The notes below the pieces were generated by a model, which saw only the letters and a program-made list of their open reading frames with translations, was not told the origin of the DNA and did not search any database. Below are positions 41,007-50,995 of a stretch of 64,000 nt of DNA, in pieces. This DNA comes from Bifidobacterium cuniculi (lineage in GTDB: Bacteria > Actinomycetota > Actinomycetes > Actinomycetales > Bifidobacteriaceae), in contig NZ_JGYV01000008.1 of assembly GCF_000741575.1 (NCBI RefSeq), positions 1 through 64,000 of the forward strand, read 5' to 3'. Each line of letters opens with the position of its first letter. Within the stretch, counting starts at the first letter, position 1. Position numbers and translations under genes: made by a program.

Positions 41007-42548
41007 ATGGATGATTCGCGCACCCTGGCCGAGGAGAACGACCAGCTGCGGTCACGCAACCACGCGCTCGCCAAGGCGTTGACGCGGGCGACCGAGGAAC
41101 TGGCGAAGGCCAAGGGGCAGCTGGAGCGATTCACCGTCCCGCCGCTGACCTTCGCCACCATGCTGCGCCTCGACCGGTGCACCACGGACGACCATGGCGT
41201 CCAGCAGGCACGTGCCGAGGTCGTCTCCGGCAACCGACGCATCCTCGTGGCCGTCGACCCGCGTGTGCAGGCGTCCCGCCTCGCCCCCGGCATGACCGTC
41301 ACGCTCAACGAGAACCTCGTGCTCGTGGGCACCGCCGAGGGGGAGCGGCATGGGGTGGTGCGCACCGTCGACGACGTCCTCGACGACGGACGCCTGCTGG
41401 TGCGCGACACCACGGGTACACAACAGCTGGTGGACCGTACCCGTGACCTGCGCACTGCGCGCATACGCGTGACGGACCGCGTGCTGGTGGATGCGGGAGG
41501 CCGCTTCGCCCTGCAGACGCTGCCCGTCCAGGACGACAAGGACCTGCTGCTGGAGGAGACGCCGGACATTTCCTTCGCAGACATCGGCGGCCTCGACGCG
41601 CAGATCGACGCCATCCGCGACGCCGTGCAGCTGCCCTTCACCCACCGTGCGCTCTACGCCCGCTACGACCTGGCGGCACCCAAGGGCATCCTGCTGTACG
41701 GACCCCCGGGCAACGGCAAGACCCTCATCGCCAAGGCGGTGGCGCACGCCCTCGCCCAGTGGGACGGCGGCCGCGGTGTGTTCCTGTCGGTAAAAGGCCC
41801 CGAACTGCTCAACAAGTACGTGGGGGAGTCGGAGCGACTGATCCGGCGCCTCTTCGCCCGTGCACGCGAACGTGCCGGCGAGGGGCATCCGGTCATCGTG
41901 TTCATCGATGAGATGGACTCCCTGCTGCGCACCCGCGGATCGGGCATCTCCTCCGACGTGGAGACGACCATCGTGCCGCAGTTCCTCGCCGAGCTCGACG
42001 GCATGGAGCGCCTGGACAACGTGATGGTGATCGGCGCCTCCAACCGGGTGGACATGATCGACCCGGCAGTGCTGCGTCCCGGACGGCTCGACATGCTCGT
42101 GCACGTGGCACGCCCCGACGCCGGTGCGGCACGTGCCATCGCATCGCGCTACCTGACAGACCGGCTGCCGCTGACCCCCGACGCCGCCACCCTGGTGGAC
42201 GCGCTCGTGGATGACGCCTATGCGCGCGAGCCACGTCGCCTCCTGGCCCGGATGCGCGACGAGGACGACACCTGGTCTCCCCTGTACCTGGCGGACGTGA
42301 TGAGCGGCGCCATGGTGCGCAACATCGTGGACCGGGCCAAGACGCAAGCCGTCAAGGCCTCCATCGACCATGGGGACGACGTGTGCGTGGACCGGGGATT
42401 CATCACCGGCGCCGTGGAGGCGGAATGCCGGTCCATGCGTGACACCCTGGCGGACGTGGACGCGGGGCAGTGGGCCCGCATCAACGGCATCGGCAACGGG
42501 CGCATGCGCCACTTGCGCGTCGCGGAGCGAAAGGACTGGGAGGCATGA
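41007..42548 (+). CDS. arc: Proteasome-associated-type AAA ATPase ARC (Mpa-like)
   Basis: ARC/Mpa captures pupylated proteins by its coiled coil and unfolds them with ATP. The 513-aa product has an N-terminal coiled coil (1-40), two OB-type domains (about 45-180) and one AAA domain. Walker A is GPPGNGKT (232-239), the pore region is SVKGPELLNKYVGES, Walker B is VIVFIDEMD (up to 304), and the sensor/arginine region is ASNRVDMIDPAVLRPGRLD. The C-terminus reads AERKDWEA, without the Gln-Tyr-Leu tail that docks Mpa to the 20S proteasome. The gene has an AAGGAG site and overlaps dop by 4 bp. Confidence 0.93.
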   Translation: MDDSRTLAEENDQLRSRNHALAKALTRATEELAKAKGQLERFTVPPLTFATMLRLDRCTTDDHGVQQARAEVVSGNRRILVAVDPRVQASRLAPGMTVTLNENLVLVGTAEGERHGVVRTVDDVLDDGRLLVRDTTGTQQLVDRTRDLRTARIRVTDRVLVDAGGRFALQTLPVQDDKDLLLEETPDISFADIGGLDAQIDAIRDAVQLPFTHRALYARYDLAAPKGILLYGPPGNGKTLIAKAVAHALAQWDGGRGVFLSVKGPELLNKYVGESERLIRRLFARARERAGEGHPVIVFIDEMDSLLRTRGSGISSDVETTIVPQFLAELDGMERLDNVMVIGASNRVDMIDPAVLRPGRLDMLVHVARPDAGAARAIASRYLTDRLPLTPDAATLVDALVDDAYAREPRRLLARMRDEDDTWSPLYLADVMSGAMVRNIVDRAKTQAVKASIDHGDDVCVDRGFITGAVEAECRSMRDTLADVDAGQWARINGIGNGRMRHLRVAERKDWEA

Positions 42549-44131
42549 GCGTACGACGCATCATGGGAACGGAGACGGAATACGGCGTCCAAGGGGCGCC
42601 CGGTGGCAATCCCGTGCAATGGTCCTTCGACGTGGTGGCGGCGGCCAGCACCCCGGCGACAGCACACATTCGCTGGGACTATGCGCCCGAGGACCCCGTC
42701 AACGACCTGCGGGGCATGCGCCTTCCCCGCGCCAACGCCCGTACGGACATGCTCACCGACGCCCCCCAGGCACAGGTGACCAATGTGCTCGCCCCCAACG
42801 GCGGACGCATCTACGTGGACCATGCCCACCCCGAATACAGCGCGCCGGAGACCCGTGACCCCTTCGACGCGGTCGCCTATGACAGTGCCGGTGACCTGCT
42901 CATGATGCAGGCGGTCCGCGGCATGCAGGAGGGAAAAGACCGGGTGCGGCTCTACCGTACGAACGTGGACGGCAAGGGGGCCAGTTGGGGCACCCATGAG
43001 AACTACCTCATGGACCGTGCCGTCCCCTTCGATCCGCTCAGCCAGGTGCTCATGACCCACTTCGCCACCCGGCAGACCTACGCGGGTGCGGGACGCGTCG
43101 GGCTGGGGGAGCGCAGCGAACGTCCCGGCTACCAGCTGAGCCAGCGGGCTGACTACTTCCACATGAAGGTCGGGCTGCAGACCACCTTCGACCGACCCAT
43201 CGTGAACACCCGGGACGAACCCCATGCCCCCGAGGCATACCGTCGCCTCCACGTCATCGTCGGCGACGCCAACCGCATGGACGTTCCGCGCGTCCTCAAG
43301 CTCGGCACGACCAGCATGGTGCTGTGGCTGTGCGAGCACGCGGAACAGGCGGGCATGGACCTCGGGTCGATCGTCCGGCAAGTGGTCCTGGACGACCCGG
43401 TCGCCGCGATGCATGAGGTGTCCCACGACCTGACCCTGTCGACGTCTCTGGCGCTCGCCGACGGCACGGCAGCCACCGCATGGCAGTTGCAGGTGCGGCT
43501 CATGTCGTTGGTCCACGAGGCCGCTGCGGTCATCCACGGCACCGATACACGCGGGGAGCCGCAATGGCCGGACCGTGCGACGCGCTCCGTCATGGCGATG
43601 TGGCGCCAGGCCCTGGTGGACGTGGCGACCATCCGGCATACGCCACGGGACCGATGGCATGGCCTCGCCAACGAGGCCGGTCGGGTGGAATGGCTGCTCA
43701 AATGGCAGGTGCTCGACCGTCTGCGCCGGCGAAAGATGGCCGACAAGCCCATGGAACAAGCGTGCGCCGACCCGCGGATGCAGGCCGTCGACCTGGCATG
43801 GGCAGACCTGGATCCGGCAACGTCGCTCTTCACCCGCCTGGCCGCGCGTACCGAGCGCACCTCGAGCGAGGGCGACGTGGCCCAGGCCTCCGTGGATGCC
43901 CCCGTGGACACGCGTGCCTGGTTGCGCGGACAGGCCATCGGACGTTTCGCGCCCCAGGTGCATGCCGTGTCCTGGACGCGCATCACCACCGAGCCGGACA
44001 GCCGGGGACGTCGTTGGTTGCTGGACATGGATGACCCGCTGCGCTGGACGGAGCCCGAGTGCGCGGAAGCCGTGGCACAAGCCGCCGACCTGTGGCACCT
44101 GGTGCGGGCCCTCGGCGGCGTCCCACGGTGA
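42545..44131 (+). CDS. dop: Pup deamidase/depupylase
   Basis: Dop turns the C-terminal Gln of Pup into Glu so that PafA can attach it, and also removes Pup from substrates. The 528-aa product belongs to the glutamine-synthetase-like fold shared with PafA. The nucleotide motif is MGTETEYG (7-14), followed by VDHAHPEYSAPETRDPFDAV, THENYLMDR and NTRDEPHA. It starts inside the end of arc (ATGA overlap). Compared with PafA it has extra sequence before the acidic HAHPEYSAPE strand, as expected for the Dop-specific loop. It is followed by the IMPase-like gene and pup. Confidence 0.92.
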   Translation: MSVRRIMGTETEYGVQGAPGGNPVQWSFDVVAAASTPATAHIRWDYAPEDPVNDLRGMRLPRANARTDMLTDAPQAQVTNVLAPNGGRIYVDHAHPEYSAPETRDPFDAVAYDSAGDLLMMQAVRGMQEGKDRVRLYRTNVDGKGASWGTHENYLMDRAVPFDPLSQVLMTHFATRQTYAGAGRVGLGERSERPGYQLSQRADYFHMKVGLQTTFDRPIVNTRDEPHAPEAYRRLHVIVGDANRMDVPRVLKLGTTSMVLWLCEHAEQAGMDLGSIVRQVVLDDPVAAMHEVSHDLTLSTSLALADGTAATAWQLQVRLMSLVHEAAAVIHGTDTRGEPQWPDRATRSVMAMWRQALVDVATIRHTPRDRWHGLANEAGRVEWLLKWQVLDRLRRRKMADKPMEQACADPRMQAVDLAWADLDPATSLFTRLAARTERTSSEGDVAQASVDAPVDTRAWLRGQAIGRFAPQVHAVSWTRITTEPDSRGRRWLLDMDDPLRWTEPECAEAVAQAADLWHLVRALGGVPR

Positions 44132-44278
44132 CCAAGCCGCTGCAAACGTTGTCTCACCAGCAGTCTCCAACGTGCCATTTCCTATCGATGCGTCTATAGT
44201 GGAGCCTTGGAGACGATTGCACGATGGCGCTCATCTTGCGCCGCACAGACGTCCTACGGACAGAAACGAGCAGGAACC

Positions 44279-45142
44279 ATGGAACTACGCGAACTTGCGA
44301 TGCAGGCAGCGAGCATCGCACAGGACGCCGGCAAACATGCGCTCAACGACCAGATCACGCCCAAGGACCTGGGCGCGCTGGACATCGGGTCCCGCGACTA
44401 TTCGCGGGGCCTGGACGTGGACCACCGGCTGGCACAGTTCATCTACAACCGCCTCACCTACGTCGACGGTTTCCAGGGCCGGTGGGAGGACCGACCCGAG
44501 CACGGCGCGCCCGGCAGCCGGTACTGGTGCATCGGCGGTATCGACGGCGTGATCAACTACTCGCGCAACATGGCGGAATGGGCCGTGACCATCTCGCTCT
44601 TCGAGTTCAACGAGCACGGCTCGGCGCAACCCATCATCGGCATCGTGCACGTGCCCGCCCTGGCCCTGACCTACCTGGCGGCCCGCGGCCAGGGGGCCAT
44701 CCGCATCCGGCGCACCCCGCTGGGGGAGAAGCGTGAGAAGATCATGCCGTCGACCACCACGAAGCTGGACGGCTCCGTGGTCGCGTTCGGCATGTCCTTC
44801 AAGCCCGAGGACGCGCAGCAGGCCCTGGACGTCGTGTACCGGCTCGCGGGACGGCCCGCCGACATCAAGCGCATCGGCCCGGCGTCCCTCGACCTGTGCA
44901 AGGTGGCGGACGGCACCTATGACGCCTATTTCGAGCCGCACCTGCACCAATGGGACGTCCCGGCCATGTCCGCCGGCGCCGTGGTCATCTGGGAGGCACA
45001 GGGCAAGCTGTGCGACTGGGCGGGCGGCACCATCTACTGGCGCCAGGAGAACGACATCGTCGCCTCCAACGGACTGGTCTACGATGAACTGCGTCCCTAC
45101 CTGCTGGATGAATTGGCGCGTATGGAACACGAGGACGCCTGA
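44279..45142 (+). CDS. Inositol-monophosphatase-like protein with altered metal site
   Basis: This 287-aa protein has the plan of the Mg-dependent IMPase / bisphosphate nucleotidase / histidinol-phosphatase group. The C-terminal motif [20 protein letters not shown] fits the conserved WDxxA...EA. The central DPIDGT motif, however, reads GGIDGV (86-91), losing the first metal Asp and the Thr. The EE motif is reduced to WED (69-71). It may therefore be weak, altered or a binding protein. It lies between dop and pup, so it may be a conserved guest in this locus. A TATAGT lies near 44193. The ATG is 44279 with CAGGAAC upstream. Confidence 0.7.
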   Translation: MELRELAMQAASIAQDAGKHALNDQITPKDLGALDIGSRDYSRGLDVDHRLAQFIYNRLTYVDGFQGRWEDRPEHGAPGSRYWCIGGIDGVINYSRNMAEWAVTISLFEFNEHGSAQPIIGIVHVPALALTYLAARGQGAIRIRRTPLGEKREKIMPSTTTKLDGSVVAFGMSFKPEDAQQALDVVYRLAGRPADIKRIGPASLDLCKVADGTYDAYFEPHLHQWDVPAMSAGAVVIWEAQGKLCDWAGGTIYWRQENDIVASNGLVYDELRPYLLDELARMEHEDA

Positions 45143-45165
45143 GGGGCGCCCGGAAAGGAAATCCC

Positions 45166-45363
45166 ATGCCGCAGGAACGCCCCAGCATGCAGGGCATGCA
45201 CCACGAACCGACCCAGGACCAGGAACAGCTGCGGATGCAGGCTGCCGATGAGGCCCGGGACAGCGTCGACGACCTCGACGACATCCTCGACGACCTGTCG
45301 GCGGTGCTCGAGACCAACGCCGAGGACTACGTGCGCGGGTTCGTGCAGAAAGGCGGCCAGTGA
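45166..45363 (+). CDS. pup: Prokaryotic ubiquitin-like protein Pup
   Basis: Pup is the small tag linked to lysines of target proteins. The 65-aa product is disordered and acidic in its middle ([20 protein letters not shown]), which pairs with the ARC coiled coil. It ends in VQKGGQ; the final Gln needs deamidation by Dop before ligation. The ATG lies 23 bp after the IMPase-like gene with AAAGGAAATCCC before it, and the stop overlaps pafA (TGATG). The location next to dop and pafA makes the identity secure. Confidence 0.96.
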   Translation: MPQERPSMQGMHHEPTQDQEQLRMQAADEARDSVDDLDDILDDLSAVLETNAEDYVRGFVQKGGQ

Positions 45364-46799
45364 TGCCGCAGCTGCACGACAGCGGCAACCGGCTGGCCGG
45401 TCCCGCCGCCCATCGTGACGACACCGCGCGCATCTTCGGTCTCGAGACCGAATACGGCATCTCCGTCAGCGGCGCACGGATCGACGCCGCGCAGGTCGCC
45501 ATGCTGATGTTCCAGCCGATGGTGCGTTCCGAACGCTCCACCAACACATACGTGGACAACGGGTCGCGCCTCTACCTGGACGTGGGGGCACACCCGGAGG
45601 TCGCCACCGCCGAGGCGCGCACCCCGCGCGACATGATGGTCTGCGACGGTGCGGGCGAGCTCATCATGCGCGCCATGGCACTCGAGGCCCAGGAACGCCT
45701 GCACCGCGACCATCCCCAGGCGCGCATCCACGTGTTCAAGAACAACCTCGACAGTGCTGGCAATTCCTGCGGATGCCACGAGAACTACCTGGTGCGCCGC
45801 AGGGTCCCCCTCAAGGCCATCGAGACGCAGTTGCTGCCCTTCCTCATCAGCCGCCAAATCTACACCGGTGCCGGGCACACCGACGGCCGTGCATGGACCT
45901 ATACCCAGCGTGCCGGCGTGGTGGACGAGACGGTCTCCTCGGCGACCACGCGTTCGCGTCCCATGGTCAACACCCGGGACGAACCCCATGCCGACCCCGA
46001 CTCCTTCCGTCGGCTCCACGTGATCATCGGCGATTCCAACCGGTCGCAGTGGGCCACCATGATGAAAGCCGCCACCACGCACTACGTGCTGTGCGCCATG
46101 GAATGGAGCGCCCGCACCGGGGAGGCCAACGGACTCGAGGGCATCGCCCTGGCCGACCCGATCACCGCCAACCTGGCCGTGGATGCCCAGGGTCCCGACG
46201 CTCAGCTCGGACTGGCCGACGGGTCCCACGCAACCGCCTTGGAGCTGCAGCTGCGCATCCTGGACGTCGTGGAGAACTTCGCCGCACGACATCCCCTGGT
46301 GGACGGCCATGACTTCGACGGTGTGCTCGGCCAATGGCGCTGGGTGCTGGGACTCCTGGCGGACCGGGACCTTCCGGCGCTCGCGCACGTCGTGGACTGG
46401 GCGTGCAAGCGCGTGACGATCGAGGGCATCCGGAAGCGACGCCACCTCAGCGAGGCCCAGGTGCGCCAGCTCGACCTGGATTACCACGACGTGGCCAATG
46501 GCGCGTTGTACGAATCCTTGCTGGCCCATGGCCGCATGCGCACCCTGGCCGGTGCGGACGAGCTCGAGCGCGCCGTGCACGAGCCGCCGCGACGCACCCG
46601 TGCGGTGCTGCGCGGACGCTTCGTGCAGGAGGCCCGGCGTGCCCGGGCACGCTTCTCCTGCGACTGGACGGCGCTGCATGTCCAGGAACCCTTCAGGCAA
46701 TCCGTCACGCTGCTCGACCCCTTCGACGACCGCGGCGACGCGCAGTGCCGTGCATTGCTGGACCGCCTCGCAGCATTGCCTGCCACGTGCGAGACGTGA
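45363..46799 (+). CDS. pafA: Pup-protein ligase
   Basis: PafA uses ATP to activate the C-terminal Glu of Pup and join it to a substrate lysine. The 478-aa product has IFGLETEYGIS (nucleotide/metal site, 24-34), LDVGAHPEVATAEART with the conserved acidic residues, HENYLVRR and NTRDEPHADP. It is a paralogue of Dop in the same locus. The start is ATG 45363, overlapping the pup stop; GTG 45360 is also open. No prcB or prcA genes lie between pup and pafA, in contrast to mycobacteria. Confidence 0.95.
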   Translation: MPQLHDSGNRLAGPAAHRDDTARIFGLETEYGISVSGARIDAAQVAMLMFQPMVRSERSTNTYVDNGSRLYLDVGAHPEVATAEARTPRDMMVCDGAGELIMRAMALEAQERLHRDHPQARIHVFKNNLDSAGNSCGCHENYLVRRRVPLKAIETQLLPFLISRQIYTGAGHTDGRAWTYTQRAGVVDETVSSATTRSRPMVNTRDEPHADPDSFRRLHVIIGDSNRSQWATMMKAATTHYVLCAMEWSARTGEANGLEGIALADPITANLAVDAQGPDAQLGLADGSHATALELQLRILDVVENFAARHPLVDGHDFDGVLGQWRWVLGLLADRDLPALAHVVDWACKRVTIEGIRKRRHLSEAQVRQLDLDYHDVANGALYESLLAHGRMRTLAGADELERAVHEPPRRTRAVLRGRFVQEARRARARFSCDWTALHVQEPFRQSVTLLDPFDDRGDAQCRALLDRLAALPATCET

Positions 46800-46843
46800 G
46801 ACGGCCGACCCGTCCGTTCACACGATTCGGTATCCTCGTGCCC

Positions 46844-48286
46844 ATGAAGCTTACCGACATTTCCCCCGCAATCGCACTCACCCCGCTCGATGGCCGCTAC
46901 CATGCGCAGACCGCCCGGCTCGTGGAATTCCTCAGCGAACCCGCACTGAACCGCGAACGCATGCGCGTCGAAGTCGAATGGATGGTCATGCTGGCCAACG
47001 GATATGCCGGCAACGGCTGGCAGCCCCTGGTGCCCGGCGTGCGGCCGCTGGACGAGGAGGAGCAGGCCTACCTGCGTGCCATCCCCGAGCGGTTCGGCGC
47101 GGAAGGCATCGCACGGCATGCCGCCCACGAGGCCGTCACCCACCACGACGTCAAGGCCGTGGAATACTACATCGACGACGAACTCGACCGCGCGGCCGAG
47201 GCACTGGGACGCCCCACCCAGCTCAGCGGCCTCAAGACCCTGGTGCACTTCGCTTGCACCTCCGAGGACATCAATAACCTTTCCACTGCACGGTGCGTCA
47301 AGAACGCCATCGAGCAGGTCTGGCTGCCGGACGCCGAGTCCATCGTGGAGACGCTGACCATCCGTGCGGACGAATACCGTGAACTGCCCCTGCTGTCGCT
47401 GACCCACGGCCAGCCGGCCACCCCGACCACCTTGGGCAAGGAGCTGGCCGTGTACGTCTACCGTCTGGGACGCCAGGTCAGGCACGTCAAGAACCAGGAA
47501 TACCTGGGCAAGATCAACGGCGCCACCGGCACCTTCGGCGCCCACCTGGCGGCATGCCCGGACGTCGACTGGACCGAGGTCTCCCGTGTCTTCGTCACCG
47601 AACGCATGGGCCTGGACTGGAACCCGCTGACCACACAGATCGAGTCCCATGATTGGCAGGCCGAACTGTACGGGACCATCAGCCACACCAACCGCATCCT
47701 GCACAACCTGTGCGTGGACATCTGGATGTACATCTCCCGTGGCGTCTTCGTGCAGGTGCCCGTCAAGGGTGCCACCGGTTCGTCCACGATGCCGCATAAG
47801 GTCAACCCGATCCGCTTCGAGAACGCCGAGGCGAACCTCGAGCTGTCCTGTTCCCTGCTCGACACGCTGTCCGCCACCTTGGTGGAGTCCCGCTGGCAGC
47901 GCGACCTGACCGATTCGACCACGCAGCGCAACATCGGCTCCGCACTGGGGTACGCCGTGCTTGCCCTCAACAACCTGCTGGGAGGCCTGAACTCCATCCA
48001 CCCCGACGAGCAGGCCATGCGCGCCGAGCTCGATGCCAACTGGGAGGTGCTCGGCGAGCCGATCCAGACCGCCATGCGCGCCTGCGAGCTCGCCGGACTG
48101 CCGGGCATGGAGCAACCCTACGAGAAGGTCAAGGAACTGATGCGCGGCAAGCGCATCGGCCGTGAGGACGTGGAGGAGTTCATCGATTCCTTGGCTTTCG
48201 ACGAACAGACCGCGGCACGACTCAAGGCGCTCACCCCGTCCGGCTACGTCGGCGCGGCCGCGGACCTGGTCTCGTTCATGCGCTGA
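46844..48286 (+). CDS. purB: Adenylosuccinate lyase
   Basis: PurB splits SAICAR and adenylosuccinate, releasing fumarate, in purine synthesis. The 480-aa product has the fumarase-superfamily signature GSSTMPHKVNPIRFENAE plus SLTHGQPATPTTLGKELA and FACTSEDINN, the substrate-site strands. It resembles the long gamma-type PurB. The start is ATG 46844, 7 nt after TATCCT, so the message is probably leaderless. Other pur genes are some 30 kb away in this window. It lies 44 bp after pafA on the same strand. Confidence 0.95.
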   Translation: MKLTDISPAIALTPLDGRYHAQTARLVEFLSEPALNRERMRVEVEWMVMLANGYAGNGWQPLVPGVRPLDEEEQAYLRAIPERFGAEGIARHAAHEAVTHHDVKAVEYYIDDELDRAAEALGRPTQLSGLKTLVHFACTSEDINNLSTARCVKNAIEQVWLPDAESIVETLTIRADEYRELPLLSLTHGQPATPTTLGKELAVYVYRLGRQVRHVKNQEYLGKINGATGTFGAHLAACPDVDWTEVSRVFVTERMGLDWNPLTTQIESHDWQAELYGTISHTNRILHNLCVDIWMYISRGVFVQVPVKGATGSSTMPHKVNPIRFENAEANLELSCSLLDTLSATLVESRWQRDLTDSTTQRNIGSALGYAVLALNNLLGGLNSIHPDEQAMRAELDANWEVLGEPIQTAMRACELAGLPGMEQPYEKVKELMRGKRIGREDVEEFIDSLAFDEQTAARLKALTPSGYVGAAADLVSFMR

Positions 48287-48383
48287 CGCCCATGCGTGCC
48301 ATGCCCTACAATGGGTGAGTCATAACCGTCCTTGGCCGGGCCCGGACCCGGCCAAGACGTTCGATTCTCACGGAAGGGCATCG

Positions 48384-50831
48384 ATGAGCAAGAAGCAGGC
48401 GGAAACGGCGCCACCTGACAGCCGGGACGGCGTCCTGGTCGCGGACATCGTCCCCCGACGCACCCGCGTGTTCTCCGACTTGGTTCATGCGGCCATGGCC
48501 CTGATCCTCGCCATCGTGGTCATCCTCTTCGCCATCTACCTGCGAGGCATCACCTTCGGCGTCGAAAGTGATGCCCGTTCCGCGGCAGGCGTCTTCGAAT
48601 GGCTGGTGGACATCCCCTCGTCCCTGCTGCAGCAGCTGGTTGTCCTCTCCGTCACCGTCAGCGTGCTCGTCCAGCTGCTCGTCCACAAGGAGTGGCTGCA
48701 GTCGGCATGTGCAGTAGGGGCGCTCCTCCTTGGCTTCGCCTGTGCGTGGGGCGTCTCGCTGCTGTTGAGCGGGAGCGGCAACCCACTGCTCCTGTCCGCG
48801 CTGTGGTCGGGCAGTACCCACATCGGTGCGGGGCTCCTGCCTGACTTCTATGCGGCGATTGCCGCCTTCCTCACCGTAGCCGGTCCGCGGCGCACCCGTT
48901 CCGCGATCAAATGGGGATGGAACATCCTGGTCATCGGCGCCATGCTCCTCATCATCCTCTCCTGGAACTCCGTCGTCGGCGTCGTCGTCTCCATCTGCAT
49001 CGGGCGCATCGTCGGCCTTGTCCTGCGCTTCGCGATCGGCACGCAGAACACCGGCGCCTGGGGCGAACAGGTCGTCCAGGCGTTGCGCACCATCGGATTG
49101 GCGCCACATGCGCTCAAGCGCATCTACCGTGAGGATGCGGACGACGTGCTGGCCGCCTCGCTGGAGGACGATCTCATCGAGAATTCGCGCATCTACGAAC
49201 TCGAGGACGAGGACGGACGGCGTTTCGTGGTTTCGGTGCTCGACAACCAGGTGCACCTCACCGGGTACCTCAACCAGCTGTGGCAGCTGGTGCGTCTCAG
49301 CGGCGTGGCAGTGCGACACGACCGTTCCGCCGTCACCGCGAACCACCACCACTACGCCATGATCAACGGGCTGCGGTCCCTGGGCTTGCCCGCCCCGGTG
49401 GCCTACGGGGTCGCTGACACCGGCGAATCCTCCATTCTGGTGCTCGACGCCGAGCCGCGGCCCGTGGCGTGCCTGCCGGACACTTTCGACGAGGAGACGG
49501 TCACCGGTTTCCTCGCATACCTGGCCAAGGCGCACCGCCGCGGCTTCACCCACCGCAGGATCACCCCCGAGGCGATGGCGCGCACCTCCTTGGGACAGCC
49601 TTTCCTGGCGGGCTGGCAGAACGGCGACTTCGCCAGCAGCGCCGCCAACCTCGCCCTGGACAAGGTCCAGATGCTCGCGCTCTTCGCAGCGACCGTCGGC
49701 GTGGACCGCACGGTGGAACTGGCGAGCCGTGTGTGGGGCAAGGAAACGGTCATCAACCTCATTCCCTTCGTGCAGAAGGTCGCCGTCCCCGCGGACACGC
49801 GTGCGTTGCCGGGATGGAACAAGCAGTTGCTCGAACAGTTGCGCCGTGCCATGGGCGCCATGGCTCCGGAGGAGGTCAGCGAATCACTCGAGCAGGTCAC
49901 GCTCTCGCGGTTCAGCCTGCGTTCCTTCTTCGCACTGGCCCTGCTCGTCGTGGCCGTGGCAGTCGTGTTCACCCAGCTCAATCCCAACGAGATGGTCAAG
50001 GCCATCCGCGATGCGAACGTGTGGATGGCGATCGCCTGCCTCGGCTTCAGCTTCCTGGCATGGGTGGGCGCGGCCGTCTCGCTGGGCGGCTTCATGGACC
50101 GTGACAAGCGCAACCCCCTGGGACTGCTGTGCTCGCAGATGGCTGCCGGTTTCACGGCGGTCTCCATGCCCGCCGGCATCGGCCCCGCCTTCGTCAACCT
50201 GCAGTTCCTGCGCAAGTCCGGTTACCGCAACACGGTCGCCACGGCCATCATGAGCGCCGTGCTGGCCGTGCAGGCCGTCATCACCGTGTTGTTGCTGCTG
50301 CTCATCGGCCTGTTCTCCGGCAAGAACGCCCTGTCGGGCATGATCCCCGTGAACACCCTCATCCTGGTGGTCGCCGGCGTCGCCCTGGTGGTCTCCGTGG
50401 CCATGGCCATCCCGCCGGTGCGCAGGAAGGTCACCGACACCTACCTGCCATTGGTCAAGTCGTATGCACGCAGCCTGCTGGAGACGCTGACCCAGCCGCG
50501 CGAGCTGCTGTTGTCCAGCGTCGGCTCGCTCCTGCTCAACCTCGCCACCGGTTTCGGTTTCTGGGCGGCGCTGCTGGCCTTCGGATACTCGATGAACCCC
50601 ATCCAGGTCACCTTCATCTTCCTGCTGGCCAACACGCTGGGTTCGGCGGTACCGACGCCCGGCGGCCTGGGGGCGGTCGAGGCGGCCCTGTCGGTGACCT
50701 TCACCGCAGTGGGCGTCCCTTCCACCATCGCGGTCTCGGCCACCCTGCTGTACCGCATCGCCTTCTATTGGCTGCGCATCCCGGTGGGAGCGCTCGCCAT
50801 GCAATGGCTCAATCGGCACAACCTCATCTGA
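48384..50831 (+). CDS. Large polytopic membrane protein, kinase-like middle and TIGR00374-type C-terminus
   Basis: An 815-aa protein in three parts. Residues about 30-215 have five or six membrane spans. The middle (about 230-500) is soluble and has a degenerate kinase-like look. It contains HHYAMINGLRSLGLPAPVAYG, a hinge-like ESSILVLDAE and KAHRRGFTHRRITPEAMA, as in ABC1/APH-type folds. The C-terminal third (about 510-810) has many spans and MPAGIGPAFVNLQFLRKSGY, then VPTPGGLGAVEAAL. These are hallmarks of the flippase-like TIGR00374 / LPG-synthase membrane domain. It probably handles lipids or glycolipids. ATG 48384 has GGAAGGG upstream. It is unlinked to a named pathway here. Confidence 0.72.
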   Translation: MSKKQAETAPPDSRDGVLVADIVPRRTRVFSDLVHAAMALILAIVVILFAIYLRGITFGVESDARSAAGVFEWLVDIPSSLLQQLVVLSVTVSVLVQLLVHKEWLQSACAVGALLLGFACAWGVSLLLSGSGNPLLLSALWSGSTHIGAGLLPDFYAAIAAFLTVAGPRRTRSAIKWGWNILVIGAMLLIILSWNSVVGVVVSICIGRIVGLVLRFAIGTQNTGAWGEQVVQALRTIGLAPHALKRIYREDADDVLAASLEDDLIENSRIYELEDEDGRRFVVSVLDNQVHLTGYLNQLWQLVRLSGVAVRHDRSAVTANHHHYAMINGLRSLGLPAPVAYGVADTGESSILVLDAEPRPVACLPDTFDEETVTGFLAYLAKAHRRGFTHRRITPEAMARTSLGQPFLAGWQNGDFASSAANLALDKVQMLALFAATVGVDRTVELASRVWGKETVINLIPFVQKVAVPADTRALPGWNKQLLEQLRRAMGAMAPEEVSESLEQVTLSRFSLRSFFALALLVVAVAVVFTQLNPNEMVKAIRDANVWMAIACLGFSFLAWVGAAVSLGGFMDRDKRNPLGLLCSQMAAGFTAVSMPAGIGPAFVNLQFLRKSGYRNTVATAIMSAVLAVQAVITVLLLLLIGLFSGKNALSGMIPVNTLILVVAGVALVVSVAMAIPPVRRKVTDTYLPLVKSYARSLLETLTQPRELLLSSVGSLLLNLATGFGFWAALLAFGYSMNPIQVTFIFLLANTLGSAVPTPGGLGAVEAALSVTFTAVGVPSTIAVSATLLYRIAFYWLRIPVGALAMQWLNRHNLI

Positions 50832-50995
50832 TTTTCGCCGCCCGATGCGCGGAAAATGGGCGCCAAGGGCGAAAAAACTCGGGAAAACCGCGAAAAATGG
50901 CGGCGTTTCGGTGTGTTGTGCGCTAAGATTCATAACTGAACGTGTGGTTGACCCGCGTAAGTAGGATCAACCCCTGAATCAAGAAGGATGCTCAC

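Noticed and set aside
44132..44278. Possible LacI-type operator around CAAACGTTG in the dop-IMPase gap
   Set aside because: The symmetry is short and imperfect, and no regulator gene is nearby.
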